64,000 bases of DNA from Gordonia shandongensis DSM 45094 (lineage in GTDB: Bacteria > Actinomycetota > Actinomycetes > Mycobacteriales > Mycobacteriaceae): positions 1-64,000 of the forward strand of contig NZ_AUHE01000016.1 of NCBI RefSeq assembly GCF_000423025.1. The letters run 5' to 3'. A model generated the notes under the pieces. That model was not told the DNA's origin. It did not search any database and worked only from the letters and a program-made list of their open reading frames with translations. Positions 18,766-26,903 of the stretch are shown here, in pieces. Positions within the stretch are counted from its first letter, which is position 1, and each line of letters begins with the position of its first letter. The position numbers and the translations under genes are program-made.

Positions 18766-19466
18766 CCGACGCCGGCGACACCAGCGTGGAGCGACTCACC
18801 CCGGTGGTCCGCCGGCTGATCCTGCTGCGGCACGGACAGACCGAGTACAACGCCGGCCGCCGCATGCAGGGGCAGCTCGACACCGACCTGTCGGCGACCG
18901 GTGTGGAGCAGGCGCGGGTCGCGGCACACGCCCTGGCCACCCTCTCGCCGCGGTTGATCCGTGCCTCGGATCTGCGGCGCGCACACGACACCGCGCTCGC
19001 GCTGGCCGCCGTCACCGGACAGGAGGTGACGACCGATGCTCGGCTGCGGGAGACGCATCTGGGCGACTGGCAGGGGATGACGCACGCGGAGGTCGACGCG
19101 GCGGCGCCGGGCGCCCGCAGGCGTTGGCGGGACGATTCGCGGTGGGCGCCGCCGAACGGGGAGTCGCGGGTGGAGGTCGCCGCGCGGGCGATGCCCGTCG
19201 TCGACGACCTGGTGGACCGGGTGCCCGAGTGGGGGCGCGGCGACGACCCGGAGGCGCCCGTGGTGCTCGTGGCGCACGGCGGGGTGATCGCCGCACTGAC
19301 CGCCGGCCTGTTGGCGTTGCCGGTGGAGAACTGGCCGATCTTCGGCGGGTTGGCGAACACGAGTTGGGTGCGGCTGTCGGGGCACGGACTGCCCGGCGAG
19401 TCGCCGGTGTGGCGTCTGGACGTGTGGAACGCCTCGGCGGAGTCCGCCGAGAGTGCGACGGCGTAG
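18753..19466 (+). CDS. gpgP: Histidine phosphatase, probable glucosyl-3-phosphoglycerate phosphatase
   Basis: A 237-residue phosphoglycerate-mutase-fold enzyme. The catalytic LLRHGQTEYNAGRRMQGQLD is near residue 24. RASDLRRAHDTA, the acid residue in LRETHLGDWQG and LVAHGGVIAAL complete the active site. By position between rsfS and octT it matches Rv2419c, which as I recall dephosphorylates glucosyl-3-phosphoglycerate in methylglucose lipopolysaccharide synthesis. The GTG start lies inside the tandem duplication, 6 bases after the rsfS stop; an alternative is a later start near VERLTPVVRR. The phosphatase fold is certain; the substrate rests on synteny. Confidence 0.82.
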   Translation: MRTEADAGDTSVERLTPVVRRLILLRHGQTEYNAGRRMQGQLDTDLSATGVEQARVAAHALATLSPRLIRASDLRRAHDTALALAAVTGQEVTTDARLRETHLGDWQGMTHAEVDAAAPGARRRWRDDSRWAPPNGESRVEVAARAMPVVDDLVDRVPEWGRGDDPEAPVVLVAHGGVIAALTAGLLALPVENWPIFGGLANTSWVRLSGHGLPGESPVWRLDVWNASAESAESATA

Positions 19467-19485
19467 GCCGGGGAGGACGGTGACA

Positions 19486-20202
19486 GTGGGCGACGGTTCG
19501 ATCCTCGTGCTGGGCGACTCCCTGGCGTTCTACGGCGAGACCGGCGGGCTGGCGGCCGACGACCCGGCGATCTGGCCGAATCTCGTCGGTTCCGAGCTCG
19601 GTCGCGATGTGGAGTTGTTCGCGCGGATCGGGTGGACCAGCCGCGACATCTGGTGGGCGATCACCCAGGATCCGCGCGTGTGGGCGGCGGTGCCGACCGC
19701 CGAGGTCCTCGTGTTGGCGTTCGGCGGGATGGATTCGCTGCCGTCGCCGTTGCCGACCGCGCTGCGTGAACAGATCCGTTACCTGCGGCCGTCGCGCCTG
19801 CGGCAGACGGTGCGCGCCGCGTACGGAGCGCTGCAGCCGCGGCTGTCGCCGCTGGGGTGGCCGATGGCGTTGCCCCCGGCGCAGACGGCGGGGTACTTCG
19901 AGAAGATCCGCGGCGCCCTGGCCCATCTCCGACCGGATCTGCCGGTGGTGGTGTGTCTGCCGCCGACGCACGACAGTCCGTACTACGGGCACGCGCATCC
20001 GGGGCGGATCGCGACCGCTGTCGCGATCGAGCGGTGGGCTGCCGAGCACGGACTCCCGACGGTCGACTTCTATCCGATCACGGCGGAGGCGTTCGCCGAC
20101 GAGACCGTGGAGATGAATCCCGACGGGATCCATTGGGGGCTGGAGGCCCATCGACGGATCGCGGCCGCGGTGACGCCGGCGGTCCGCGCCGCGCTCCGCT
20201 GA
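19486..20202 (+). CDS. octT: SGNH-type acyltransferase, probable diglucosylglycerate octanoyltransferase
   Basis: About 238 residues with the SGNH/GDSL fold. Block I is VLGDSLAFYGETGG at the N terminus and block V is MNPDGIHWGLEAHRRIA near the C terminus; WTSRDIWWAI and FGGMDSLPSPLP lie between. Position downstream of gpgP matches Rv2418c (OctT), which as I recall octanoylates an early methylglucose-lipopolysaccharide intermediate. GTG at 19486 has GGGGAGG at a better distance than the in-frame GTG at 19480. The octanoyl specificity is inferred from synteny. Confidence 0.75.
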   Translation: MGDGSILVLGDSLAFYGETGGLAADDPAIWPNLVGSELGRDVELFARIGWTSRDIWWAITQDPRVWAAVPTAEVLVLAFGGMDSLPSPLPTALREQIRYLRPSRLRQTVRAAYGALQPRLSPLGWPMALPPAQTAGYFEKIRGALAHLRPDLPVVVCLPPTHDSPYYGHAHPGRIATAVAIERWAAEHGLPTVDFYPITAEAFADETVEMNPDGIHWGLEAHRRIAAAVTPAVRAALR

Positions 20203-20251
20203 CCGGCACGACGGCGCCCGGACTGCCGGGTTCGTTCGCCGGCCGACCGGC

Positions 20252-20257
20252 TACCGT
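20252..20257 (+). promoter_or_regulatory. -10 hexamer of a probable leaderless degV promoter
   Basis: TACCGT ends 7 bases before the degV GTG, and no ribosome site is present. Confidence 0.45.
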
Positions 20258-20263
20258 GTAGGT

Positions 20264-21118
20264 GTGCCTGTCGTCATCGTCACCGATTCGTCGTCGCGGT
20301 TGCCTGCGTCACTGCTCGATGAGCATGCGATCCTGCAGGTCCCGCTGCATGTGACCACCGAGGAGGGCGTCGAGTACGCGGAGGGGGTCGACGAGGTCCC
20401 GGCCGATGTCGTCGCCGATCCGCGGGTCACGACCTCCGGTGCCAATCTGAAGGATCTCGCCGACGCGTACGCCCGTGCGTGGGACGCGAGCGACGGCGAC
20501 GGGGTGGTCGCCGTCCACATGTCGCGTCGACTGTCCGGGACGTGGAGTGCGGCACGGCTCGCGGCCGACGAGATGGAGGGCCGCGTGCGGGTGGTCGATT
20601 CGCGTTCGGTCGGACTGTCGGTGGGTCTCACGGCGATGGCCGCGGTCCAGGCGGCCGAGGCCGGTGCCGACCGCGACGCGGTGTACGAGGCGGCGGTGAG
20701 GTCCGCGGCGACCGCGGAGTCGCTGCTGTGCGTGCAGGCCCTCGACAATCTGCGCGCCAGTGGACGGATCAGTGCGGCCGGCCGTCTGCTCGGGTCGGCG
20801 TTGTCGATCAAACCGATCCTGCACGTCGCCGACGGGATCCTCACGTTGCGCGAACGGCACCGCACGTTCACCAAGGCGGTGGGCAAGATGCTCGACGCCG
20901 TCGAGGAGTTGGCGGCCGATGAGCCGGTGACGGTCGGCGTTCAGCACTGCCAGGCGCCGGAGCAGGCCGCCGAGGTGCTCGCGGAGGTGACGCGGCGGGT
21001 TCCGTCGGTCACGGCGTCGCCGGTCGTGGAGCTCGGCGCCGTGCTGGGCACTCATGTGGGGCCGGGGGCCGTGGGCGTCGCGATCGCCCACGGGTTGGAG
21101 CCGTTCGGCACCGACTGA
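20264..21118 (+). CDS. DegV family fatty-acid-binding protein
   Basis: A 284-residue DegV fold. VTDSSSRLPASLL at the N terminus and TTSGANLKDLADAYARAW form the usual lipid head-group pocket; VHMSRRLSGTWSAARLA and VVDSRSVGLSVGL follow. Family members (FakB) present fatty acids to a FakA kinase; a FakA-like protein is encoded at 5.6-7.3 kb, so the two could cooperate (inference). The leaderless-type start is GTG 20264. It corresponds to Rv2417c in the mycobacterial order. Confidence 0.92.
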   Translation: MPVVIVTDSSSRLPASLLDEHAILQVPLHVTTEEGVEYAEGVDEVPADVVADPRVTTSGANLKDLADAYARAWDASDGDGVVAVHMSRRLSGTWSAARLAADEMEGRVRVVDSRSVGLSVGLTAMAAVQAAEAGADRDAVYEAAVRSAATAESLLCVQALDNLRASGRISAAGRLLGSALSIKPILHVADGILTLRERHRTFTKAVGKMLDAVEELAADEPVTVGVQHCQAPEQAAEVLAEVTRRVPSVTASPVVELGAVLGTHVGPGAVGVAIAHGLEPFGTD

Positions 21119-21268
21119 CCGGTCGGGTCCGGGGGATCGTCTCGGTGCGTCGGTCCCGGGGGCGGTGGATGTCGCCGGCGGGACGATCGCGGCTGTGGGT
21201 GACGGCGAAGTCATCCACAGATCTCCCGATGTGGTCGATGGGTCCTGGTGAGGGGCGATTCCGCGGCT

Positions 21269-21274
21269 TAGCGT
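21269..21274 (+). promoter_or_regulatory. -10 hexamer of a probable leaderless comEA promoter
   Basis: TAGCGT ends exactly 7 bases before the comEA ATG; no Shine-Dalgarno is present. Confidence 0.45.
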
Positions 21275-21280
21275 CGGGCC

Positions 21281-22303
21281 ATGGGGAGCAGCAAGCGGGT
21301 GGGTCGCCGCGACACCGGGCCCGATGCATTGGCACGGCTGGCCGCGGCACCGGCCGCCGAGCGGAGTCCGTGGGGCGTCACCGGAATGCCGACGTGGCTC
21401 GACACTCCGCAGGGCCGTGAGGTGTGGGAGTCCGGCGGGGATGTCGACGCCGGGAACACCGACGCCGGGAACACCGACGAGGGGGAGGCGGACGGCGCGG
21501 AGGGCGGGGAGCGCGGCGGCCGGCAGCAGGACGGCGGCTGGGACCAGGACTGGCCCGATGACGATCGCGACGGCGGGGCTGACGGGCGGGCGTTCGAGGT
21601 GTTGGACGACGACGAGTGGGAGCCGCCGCGACGACGGCTGACGATGCTGCCGCCCGCGGCGATCGGCCTGGTCCTCGTCGGGGTCGTGGCCTGTCTGATC
21701 GCCGGGTACTCGCTGTGGCGCCAGAACGATCCCGCGGCCCCGGTGGTGGCGTTCGAATCGAGTGCCGGACCGCGACCGTCGACCCAGGCGCGGCCGCCCG
21801 CTCCCGCCGACTCCACGGCCCCGGCCGGAGAGGTCGTGGTGAGCGTCGTCGGCCTGGTCCATCGGCCGGGGCTGGTCCGGTTGACGGGGACCCCGCGGGT
21901 CGCCGACGCGATCGCCCGCGCGGGCGGGGCACGCGACGGGGCCGACCTGCTCAGCCTCAACATGGCCCAACCCGTCCGCGACGGCGACCAGATCCTCGTC
22001 GGCAGGGACACCGGTGGTCGGGGCGGCGTCAAGAGCGCGGTGGTCGGTGCGTCGGGAGACGCCGGGGCGTCGGCGACGACGACGCCCGGTGGTTCGCGCG
22101 GGACCGAGGGGCTGGTCGATCTGAACTCCGCGGACGCCGCGACCCTCGACACCCTGCCGGGAGTGGGACCGGTGACGGCGGCGGCCATCATCGCGTGGCG
22201 TGATGCGCACGGCGGGTTCACGTCTGTCGACCAGCTGGCCGAGGTCGACGGCATCGGCCCGGCGCGGCTGGCCCGGCTTCGCGGGCAGGTCACCGTGGGG
22301 TGA
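21281..22303 (+). CDS. comEA: ComEA-like helix-hairpin-helix DNA-binding membrane protein
   Basis: A 340-residue protein. Its N-terminal cytoplasmic part includes an acidic, repeat-bearing stretch (about residues 50-110, with DAGNTDAGNTDEGE). One membrane helix follows at about 125-146 (PPAAIGLVLVGVVACLIAGYSLW). An SLBB-like domain (VVVSVVGLVHRPGLVRL) precedes two C-terminal HhH motifs, LNSADAATLDTLPGVGPVTAA and VDQLAEVDGIGPARLARLRG. ComEA proteins hand external DNA to ComEC. comEC overlaps its stop by 4 bases. It corresponds to Rv2415c. Confidence 0.93.
   Translation: MGSSKRVGRRDTGPDALARLAAAPAAERSPWGVTGMPTWLDTPQGREVWESGGDVDAGNTDAGNTDEGEADGAEGGERGGRQQDGGWDQDWPDDDRDGGADGRAFEVLDDDEWEPPRRRLTMLPPAAIGLVLVGVVACLIAGYSLWRQNDPAAPVVAFESSAGPRPSTQARPPAPADSTAPAGEVVVSVVGLVHRPGLVRLTGTPRVADAIARAGGARDGADLLSLNMAQPVRDGDQILVGRDTGGRGGVKSAVVGASGDAGASATTTPGGSRGTEGLVDLNSADAATLDTLPGVGPVTAAAIIAWRDAHGGFTSVDQLAEVDGIGPARLARLRGQVTVG
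21446..21475 (+). repeat. 15-bp in-frame tandem duplication in comEA
   Basis: GACGCCGGGAACACC occurs twice in a row (21446-21460, 21461-21475). It encodes a repeated five-residue unit in the acidic N-terminal region. Confidence 0.9.
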
Positions 22304-23817
22304 GGTCCACGGACCTGCGGCTGGTCGCACCCGCCGCCGCCTGCTGGGGCGCCGTGGCGTTCGCTCTGGCGGTACCGGTCACGGCGGGTGTCGGCGTGAT
22401 CATCGTGTTGGGGCTCGGCGCCCTCGTGGCCGGGGCGGCCGCCGGGGTCCGGACGACGGGCGGACCTCCGACGGGGGCGCGGCGTGCGCCGTCGCGGGGC
22501 GCGGGCACGTGGGCGGCCCGGTGGGTCACCGTGGCCGCGGTGTGCGGGATCGCTGCGGCGGCGACGCTGTCGGTGGTGTTGCGGATCGCGGTGGTGGAGT
22601 CGTCGCCGGTCGCGGCTGTCGACGGTCGGCCGGTCGTCGAGGTGGAGGTGACCGGGGACCCGTACCGGCTGGTCAACGACAGGATGCTGGTTCCGGTCTC
22701 GGTTCACGCAGTGGACGGGGCGGGCGTGCGCCCGGTGGACGCGGTGCTCATCGCGACGTCCACCGCCGCCGACCCGTTGCCCGGTGAGCGTTTCCGCGTC
22801 CGCGTGCGCGGCCGGCCGCCGCGCGAGGGGGTCGCCGACCGATTGCAGGCTGCGCAGCTGTCGGCGGTCGCCGAGCCGGTGCGGATTCGCAGCGCCCCGT
22901 GGTGGCAGCGGGCGGCGGGACGGGTGCGCGAGCGATTGCGGGAGACGGCGACCAGGGCGCTGGGCGAGCGGGCCGCCGGACTGTTGCCGGGGCTGATCCT
23001 GGGGGACACCAGCGGACTCGACCAGCAGACGTCCGATCGGTTCCGCGCCGCGGGGCTCACGCACCTCGTCGCCGTCTCGGGAAGCAATTTCACGCTGATC
23101 TGCGGTGCGGTGATCCTGTGTGTTCGGATGACGGGGGCGTCGCCGCGGATCGTGGTCGCGGTCGGGGCGGTGGCGATCGTCGGTTTCGTCATCCTGGTGC
23201 GGCCCACCGACAGTGTGCTGCGGGCCGCGGTGATGGGCGCGGTGGGGTTGGCGGCCGGACTGGGCTCGCGGCGTGCGCAGGCGTTGCCCGCGTTGGGGAC
23301 GGCGGTGATCGTGGTGGTTCTCGTGTGGCCGCAGATGGCGTTGGCGCCGGGATTCGCGCTGTCGGTGGCGGCGACGCTCGGTTTGGTGCTGTGGGCCGCG
23401 CCGATCCGTGCGACCCTCATGCGCTGGAGGTTTCCCGAGTGGTTGGCGGTGCTGGTGGCGATGACGGTTGCCGCACAGGTGATCACCACACCGCTGTTGA
23501 TCGTGTTCAGCGGACGGGTCACGGTGATGTCGTTGCCTGCCAACGTGCTCGCCGTCCCGGTGGTCGGGATCATCGGGATCCTGGGGACGGCGGCGGCCGT
23601 GATCGGCGCGCTCGGATCACGGTACGGTCCGGGCGCGGTGCTCTCCGAGCTGCTGGTGCGTGGGGCCGGTCCGCCGACCCAGTGGCTCATCGGGGTGGCC
23701 GATCGTCTCGGCGGGGCGGCGTGGTCGTCGGTGCGTGTGCCCGGGCCGGTGGCGGCGGCCGTGGTGGTCGCCCTGCTGCTGCTCGGGCGGTGGCTGATGG
23801 GGGCGGTGCATCGATGA
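22300..23817 (+). CDS. comEC: ComEC/Rec2 family competence-type membrane protein, without nuclease domain
   Basis: A 505-residue polytopic membrane protein with about ten hydrophobic segments. The N-terminal soluble OB-like region covers residues about 95-190. The Competence-domain signature LLPGLILGDTSGLDQQTSDRFRAAGLTHLVAVSGSNF is present in order (start near residue 227). ComEC would form the channel for single-stranded DNA. The C-terminal metallo-beta-lactamase domain found in long ComEC proteins of about 750 residues is absent; short forms are usual in mycobacteria. The GTG start overlaps comEA. No type IV pilus genes are in the window. Confidence 0.92.
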   Translation: MRSTDLRLVAPAAACWGAVAFALAVPVTAGVGVIIVLGLGALVAGAAAGVRTTGGPPTGARRAPSRGAGTWAARWVTVAAVCGIAAAATLSVVLRIAVVESSPVAAVDGRPVVEVEVTGDPYRLVNDRMLVPVSVHAVDGAGVRPVDAVLIATSTAADPLPGERFRVRVRGRPPREGVADRLQAAQLSAVAEPVRIRSAPWWQRAAGRVRERLRETATRALGERAAGLLPGLILGDTSGLDQQTSDRFRAAGLTHLVAVSGSNFTLICGAVILCVRMTGASPRIVVAVGAVAIVGFVILVRPTDSVLRAAVMGAVGLAAGLGSRRAQALPALGTAVIVVVLVWPQMALAPGFALSVAATLGLVLWAAPIRATLMRWRFPEWLAVLVAMTVAAQVITTPLLIVFSGRVTVMSLPANVLAVPVVGIIGILGTAAAVIGALGSRYGPGAVLSELLVRGAGPPTQWLIGVADRLGGAAWSSVRVPGPVAAAVVVALLLLGRWLMGAVHR

Positions 23818-23867
23818 GGGGACCCGAGCGCCGGGGCGTGTCGGCGCCGTCTGGCACGATGTTCGGT

Positions 23868-24827
23868 GTGAGCGACCGCCTGTACCTCCTTCTCGGCGAC
23901 GACGACTTCCTGACCGGTCGCGTCATCTCCCGGGTGGTCGCCGAACGCAGTCGAGACGCCGGCGAGGACGTGCCGGTCACGCGTGTGCGGGCCGGTGAGG
24001 TCACCGGCCCGGAGATGGCCGAACTGCTCAGCCCGTCCCTGTTCGCCGAAGAGCGGATCGTCGTCGTCCAGTCGGCGGCCGAGGCAGGCAAGGAACCGGC
24101 GGCGCTCATCACCGCGACGGCGACGGCGATCCCCGAGGGCATCACGCTCATCATCATCCACACCGGTGGCGGCCGCCAGAAGGCGATGGTCGGTCACCTG
24201 CGGAAGGCGGGCGCGCAGGAGATCCCGTGCGCCGCACCCAAGTGGCCGTCAGATCGGATGGACTTCGTGCGCTCGGAGTTCCGCGACCTCGGTGCGCGGG
24301 TGAACGCCGAGGTGGTGGAGCTGGTGACCGAGATGATCGGCTCCGACCTGCGTGAGCTGTCGGCGGCCTGCCGCCAACTCGTGGCCGACACGGGCAACAG
24401 GGTGACGGCCGAGGCCGTGCGGACCTACTACACGGGTCGCGCCGAGGTGACCGGGTTCGAGGTCGCCGACAAGGCGGTCACCGGTGATCTCGCCGGCGCG
24501 ATGGAGTCGCTGGCGTGGGCGCAGCACCACGGCACGGCGCGCGTCCTGCTGGCCGATGCGCTCGCCGAAGCCGTGCATGCGATCGCGCGCGTGCGGTCGA
24601 TGGACCGCACCGACAAATACGCGCTGGCCTCCGAACTGGGGATGCCGCCGGGACGTGTCGGCAAGATCCAGACGCAGGCCCGAGCGTGGGACTCCGCCTC
24701 GATCGGCGAGGCGCTGCTCGTCGTCGCCCAGCTCAACGGCGACGTCAAAGGACAGGCCGCCGATCCCGACTGGGCGTTGGAGCATGCGGTCGCGACCGTC
24801 GCCGGGCTCCGACCGCGCCGCCGCTGA
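23868..24827 (+). CDS. holA: DNA polymerase III subunit delta
   Basis: A 319-residue clamp-loader subunit. LYLLLGDDDFLTGRVISRVV opens the first AAA-like domain, LLSPSLFAEERIVVVQSA is the typical clamp-opening region, and LVTEMIGSDLRELSAACRQLV precedes the C-terminal helical domains. GTG at 23868 is preferred because CACGAT ends 8 bases upstream and there is no ribosome site; an in-frame ATG at 23859 would add three residues. It follows comEC as in mycobacteria (Rv2413c). Downstream lies the foreign-looking MFS gene. Confidence 0.93.
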   Translation: MSDRLYLLLGDDDFLTGRVISRVVAERSRDAGEDVPVTRVRAGEVTGPEMAELLSPSLFAEERIVVVQSAAEAGKEPAALITATATAIPEGITLIIIHTGGGRQKAMVGHLRKAGAQEIPCAAPKWPSDRMDFVRSEFRDLGARVNAEVVELVTEMIGSDLRELSAACRQLVADTGNRVTAEAVRTYYTGRAEVTGFEVADKAVTGDLAGAMESLAWAQHHGTARVLLADALAEAVHAIARVRSMDRTDKYALASELGMPPGRVGKIQTQARAWDSASIGEALLVVAQLNGDVKGQAADPDWALEHAVATVAGLRPRRR

Positions 24828-24881
24828 CGGCCGGCCCCGGGATCAGCGCCCTCAGGATCGGTCACGGCTCGGTGTGGCGCA

Positions 24882-24915
24882 CTCACCCGGGAGTCACGCT
24901 CACCCGGGAGTCAAG
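24882..24915 (+). repeat. 17-bp tandem duplication at the MFS gene stop
   Basis: CTCACCCGGGAGTCA occurs at 24882-24896 and again at 24899-24913, a 17-base period. The stop codon of the minus-strand MFS gene (24902-24900) is in the second copy, and the first copy carries the same stop again. Confidence 0.88.
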
Positions 24916-26063
24916 AGGATGCGTCTCGACAGCAGCATCACCACAAGGGCGACCGCGGTCAGTGTTGCAGCGACCCACGTCGCCGCCAGTGGACCCAGCC
25001 CCGCCGCGAGGCCCCACGCACCGAGAAGGGGCCCCGCTGCGGCACCGATGTTCAGGGCCGAGGTCGCATAGGAACCGCCCATCGTCGGCGCTCCCGCGGC
25101 GGCGTAGAGAACTCTCGCAATGAGAGTGCTGCCCACGCAAAAGGCCAGGGTGCCCTGGAGGCATACCAACATGAGCATGAGGACGGGATGTGATGCGAGC
25201 AGTGCCAACGCGATCCACCCGAAAAGCAGACATGGTCCGGAGGCCGCGAGAACGAGACCTGGTCGATGGTCGGCCATTCTGCCGGCAACCGTGATTCCCA
25301 GGAATGAACCGACGCCGAACACGACGAGTGCCACGGAGATCCACAACTCGGGCAGCCCGGCGACACCGGTCACTACGGGGGCGAGATACGTGAACGATGC
25401 GAATGTGCCGCCGTTGATCAGCGCGCCGAGAGACAGTGCGATCAACAGCCGTGGGGAGCGCAGTTCGGCGACTTCGGCGCGGAGTCCCGGTGTCTCCGCG
25501 TCCTTCTCGACTCGACCTGGGGACCCGGTGACGGGTTGAGAGATGCCGATCGCTGCGGGAAGGCACAAGAACACAACTGCCCAGAATGTGGCGCGCCAGC
25601 CGGCCACGGCGCCGATCAGAGCTCCGGCGGGCACGCCGGCGACCATGGCGATGGTCGTGCCGGACAAGAGGATCGCCAGGGCGCGTCCCTTGCCGTCGAC
25701 GGGAGCCAGGGCGGTGGCCGTGCTCAGCGCGACGGCGAGGAAACCGGCATTCGCGAGTGCACTGAGTACACGGGTGGCGAGGAGGACCGAGAAGTCCGGG
25801 GTGATGGCGGCCAGTACGTGGCATCCGGTGAAGGTCAGGAGGCAGGCGAGAAGTGCCCGCCGCGGCGGCCAACGGCGCGCGAAGGCTGCCATCAGAGGCG
25901 CCCCGATCACCATTCCGCCGGCGAAAGCGGAAGTCAGCAGGCCCGCAGTGCCGACGGTGACGTCGAGATCGGCGGCGATCGCAGGCAGGAGGCCTGAAAG
26001 CATGAATTCTGAGGTTCCCATGACGAAAACCGCCAGGGAAAGCAGGTAGAGAGCGAAGGGCAT
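24900..26063 (-). CDS. MFS drug exporter, chloramphenicol-resistance (Cml/Cmx) type
   Basis: A 387-residue transporter with 12 predicted helices, DHA1 family. The N terminus (MPFALYLLSLAVFVMGTSEF, then LTSAFAGGMVIGAPLMAAFARRWPPRRALL with the MFS motif A) is very like the Cmx/CmlR chloramphenicol exporters of Corynebacterium, Rhodococcus and Streptomyces as I remember them. Substrate specificity is inferred. The base composition is visibly lower in GC (about 60% in lines I counted, against about 70% around it), and it separates holA and rpsT, which are adjacent in M. tuberculosis. Acquisition by transfer is likely. A ribosome site GGAG precedes the ATG. Confidence 0.85.
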   Translation of the reverse strand: MPFALYLLSLAVFVMGTSEFMLSGLLPAIAADLDVTVGTAGLLTSAFAGGMVIGAPLMAAFARRWPPRRALLACLLTFTGCHVLAAITPDFSVLLATRVLSALANAGFLAVALSTATALAPVDGKGRALAILLSGTTIAMVAGVPAGALIGAVAGWRATFWAVVFLCLPAAIGISQPVTGSPGRVEKDAETPGLRAEVAELRSPRLLIALSLGALINGGTFASFTYLAPVVTGVAGLPELWISVALVVFGVGSFLGITVAGRMADHRPGLVLAASGPCLLFGWIALALLASHPVLMLMLVCLQGTLAFCVGSTLIARVLYAAAGAPTMGGSYATSALNIGAAAGPLLGAWGLAAGLGPLAATWVAATLTAVALVVMLLSRRILLTPG

Positions 26064-26370
26064 CGAGTACTCCGAGGCGAGAGCGTGAGGTCAGAAACTG
26101 GCTCTTCTCGTCACCACGGCCAACGGCCCGGACGTGTCAGTCATCGCCCACAAACTGCGGGCGAGACCCTTCAGCGGTTCACGGGGCTGGCGGTGTGACC
26201 GGCAGCCCCTGGCCTGTCTGATTCGGGACTCGACATGCAACGGACATTACACGGGAAGCAACGACGGTCCGTTGCGGGGCGGCGGTGCGCCATCCATCGT
26301 TGCCGGGCAGGTACGGCGCGACCGACCATGCCCTTCGTCGGCGCCGCTTCAGGTCCCACCCACGCCGACA

Positions 26371-26414
26371 GCAGTCACCCCGATGACCGCGTGGTACGTC
26401 ATCGGGGTGACTGC
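26371..26414. repeat. perfect 17-bp inverted repeat (hairpin)
   Basis: The arms are GCAGTCACCCCGATGAC (26371-26387) and its exact complement at 26398-26414, with a 10-base loop. A flanking CTTCAGG (26348-26354) also pairs with CCTGAAG (26414-26420) after a bulge. It lies 67 bases past the rpsT stop, so it may terminate rpsT, although no U-tract follows. Confidence 0.9.
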
Positions 26415-26435
26415 CTGAAGTGCATGTTCTGTTGT

Positions 26436-26453
26436 CGCACCGCGATCGGTGCG
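26436..26453 (-). terminator. possible rpsT terminator hairpin
   Basis: CGCACCG and CGGTGCG flank a 4-base loop, starting 28 bases after the rpsT stop. No run of U follows on the minus strand, as is common for actinobacterial hairpin terminators. Confidence 0.4.
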
Positions 26454-26480
26454 GGGCGGCGGCCGACGGGCCGCGCCGCA

Positions 26481-26741
26481 TCAGAGCTTGTTGACGGCGA
26501 CAGCCATGGCCGACTTCTTGTTGGCGGCCTGGTTCTTGTGGATGACACCCTTCGAGGCGGCCTTGTCGAGCTGCCGGCTCGTGGTGACCAGCAGTTCGGA
26601 AGCCTTGTCCTTGTCGCCGGCGTCGACGGTCTCGCGGAACTGACGGATCGAGGTGCGCAGAGCCGACTTGGTCGACTGGTTGCGCAGGCGGCGCTTCTCG
26701 TTGGTCTTGTTCCGCTTGATCTGCGACTTGATGTTTGCCAC
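26481..26741 (-). CDS. rpsT: 30S ribosomal protein S20
   Basis: An 86-residue basic helical protein of the small subunit. [20 protein letters not shown] at the N terminus, then [21 protein letters not shown], are S20 signatures. The GTG at 26741-26739 is chosen because the family begins exactly at (M/V)ANIKSQ; longer upstream frames add unrelated residues. It is convergent with holA in the conserved order, apart from the inserted MFS gene. Confidence 0.97.
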   Translation of the reverse strand: MANIKSQIKRNKTNEKRRLRNQSTKSALRTSIRQFRETVDAGDKDKASELLVTTSRQLDKAASKGVIHKNQAANKKSAMAVAVNKL

Positions 26742-26903
26742 GCGATGTCCTTCGGCGTCTTGTGCGGCCTCGTCGGCCTGCTGGTGTGATTCGGTCGGCA
26801 CGGCGCGGTCGATGAAGGCGGCCGGCGTCCCGTGCAACAGCGGTCAACGATACCAGCGGCTCGGTGAGCACCAAAATCGACACCGCACTAGGGTGAGCGC
26901 ATC

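Larger units (their letters stand above)
26064..26480. other. 417-bp intergenic region between the MFS gene and rpsT
   Basis: No credible gene is seen. The region holds two hairpins (26371-26414 and 26436-26453). A 17-codon minus-strand frame at 26144-26091 in front of the MFS gene could be a leader peptide but has no good ribosome site. Its base composition is mixed, with the lower-GC part next to the MFS gene. Confidence 0.6.

Noticed and set aside
26091..26144. 17-codon minus-strand frame as an attenuator leader of the MFS gene
   Set aside because: It has a start codon but no good ribosome site and no recognised stalling motif; mentioned only as a possibility.
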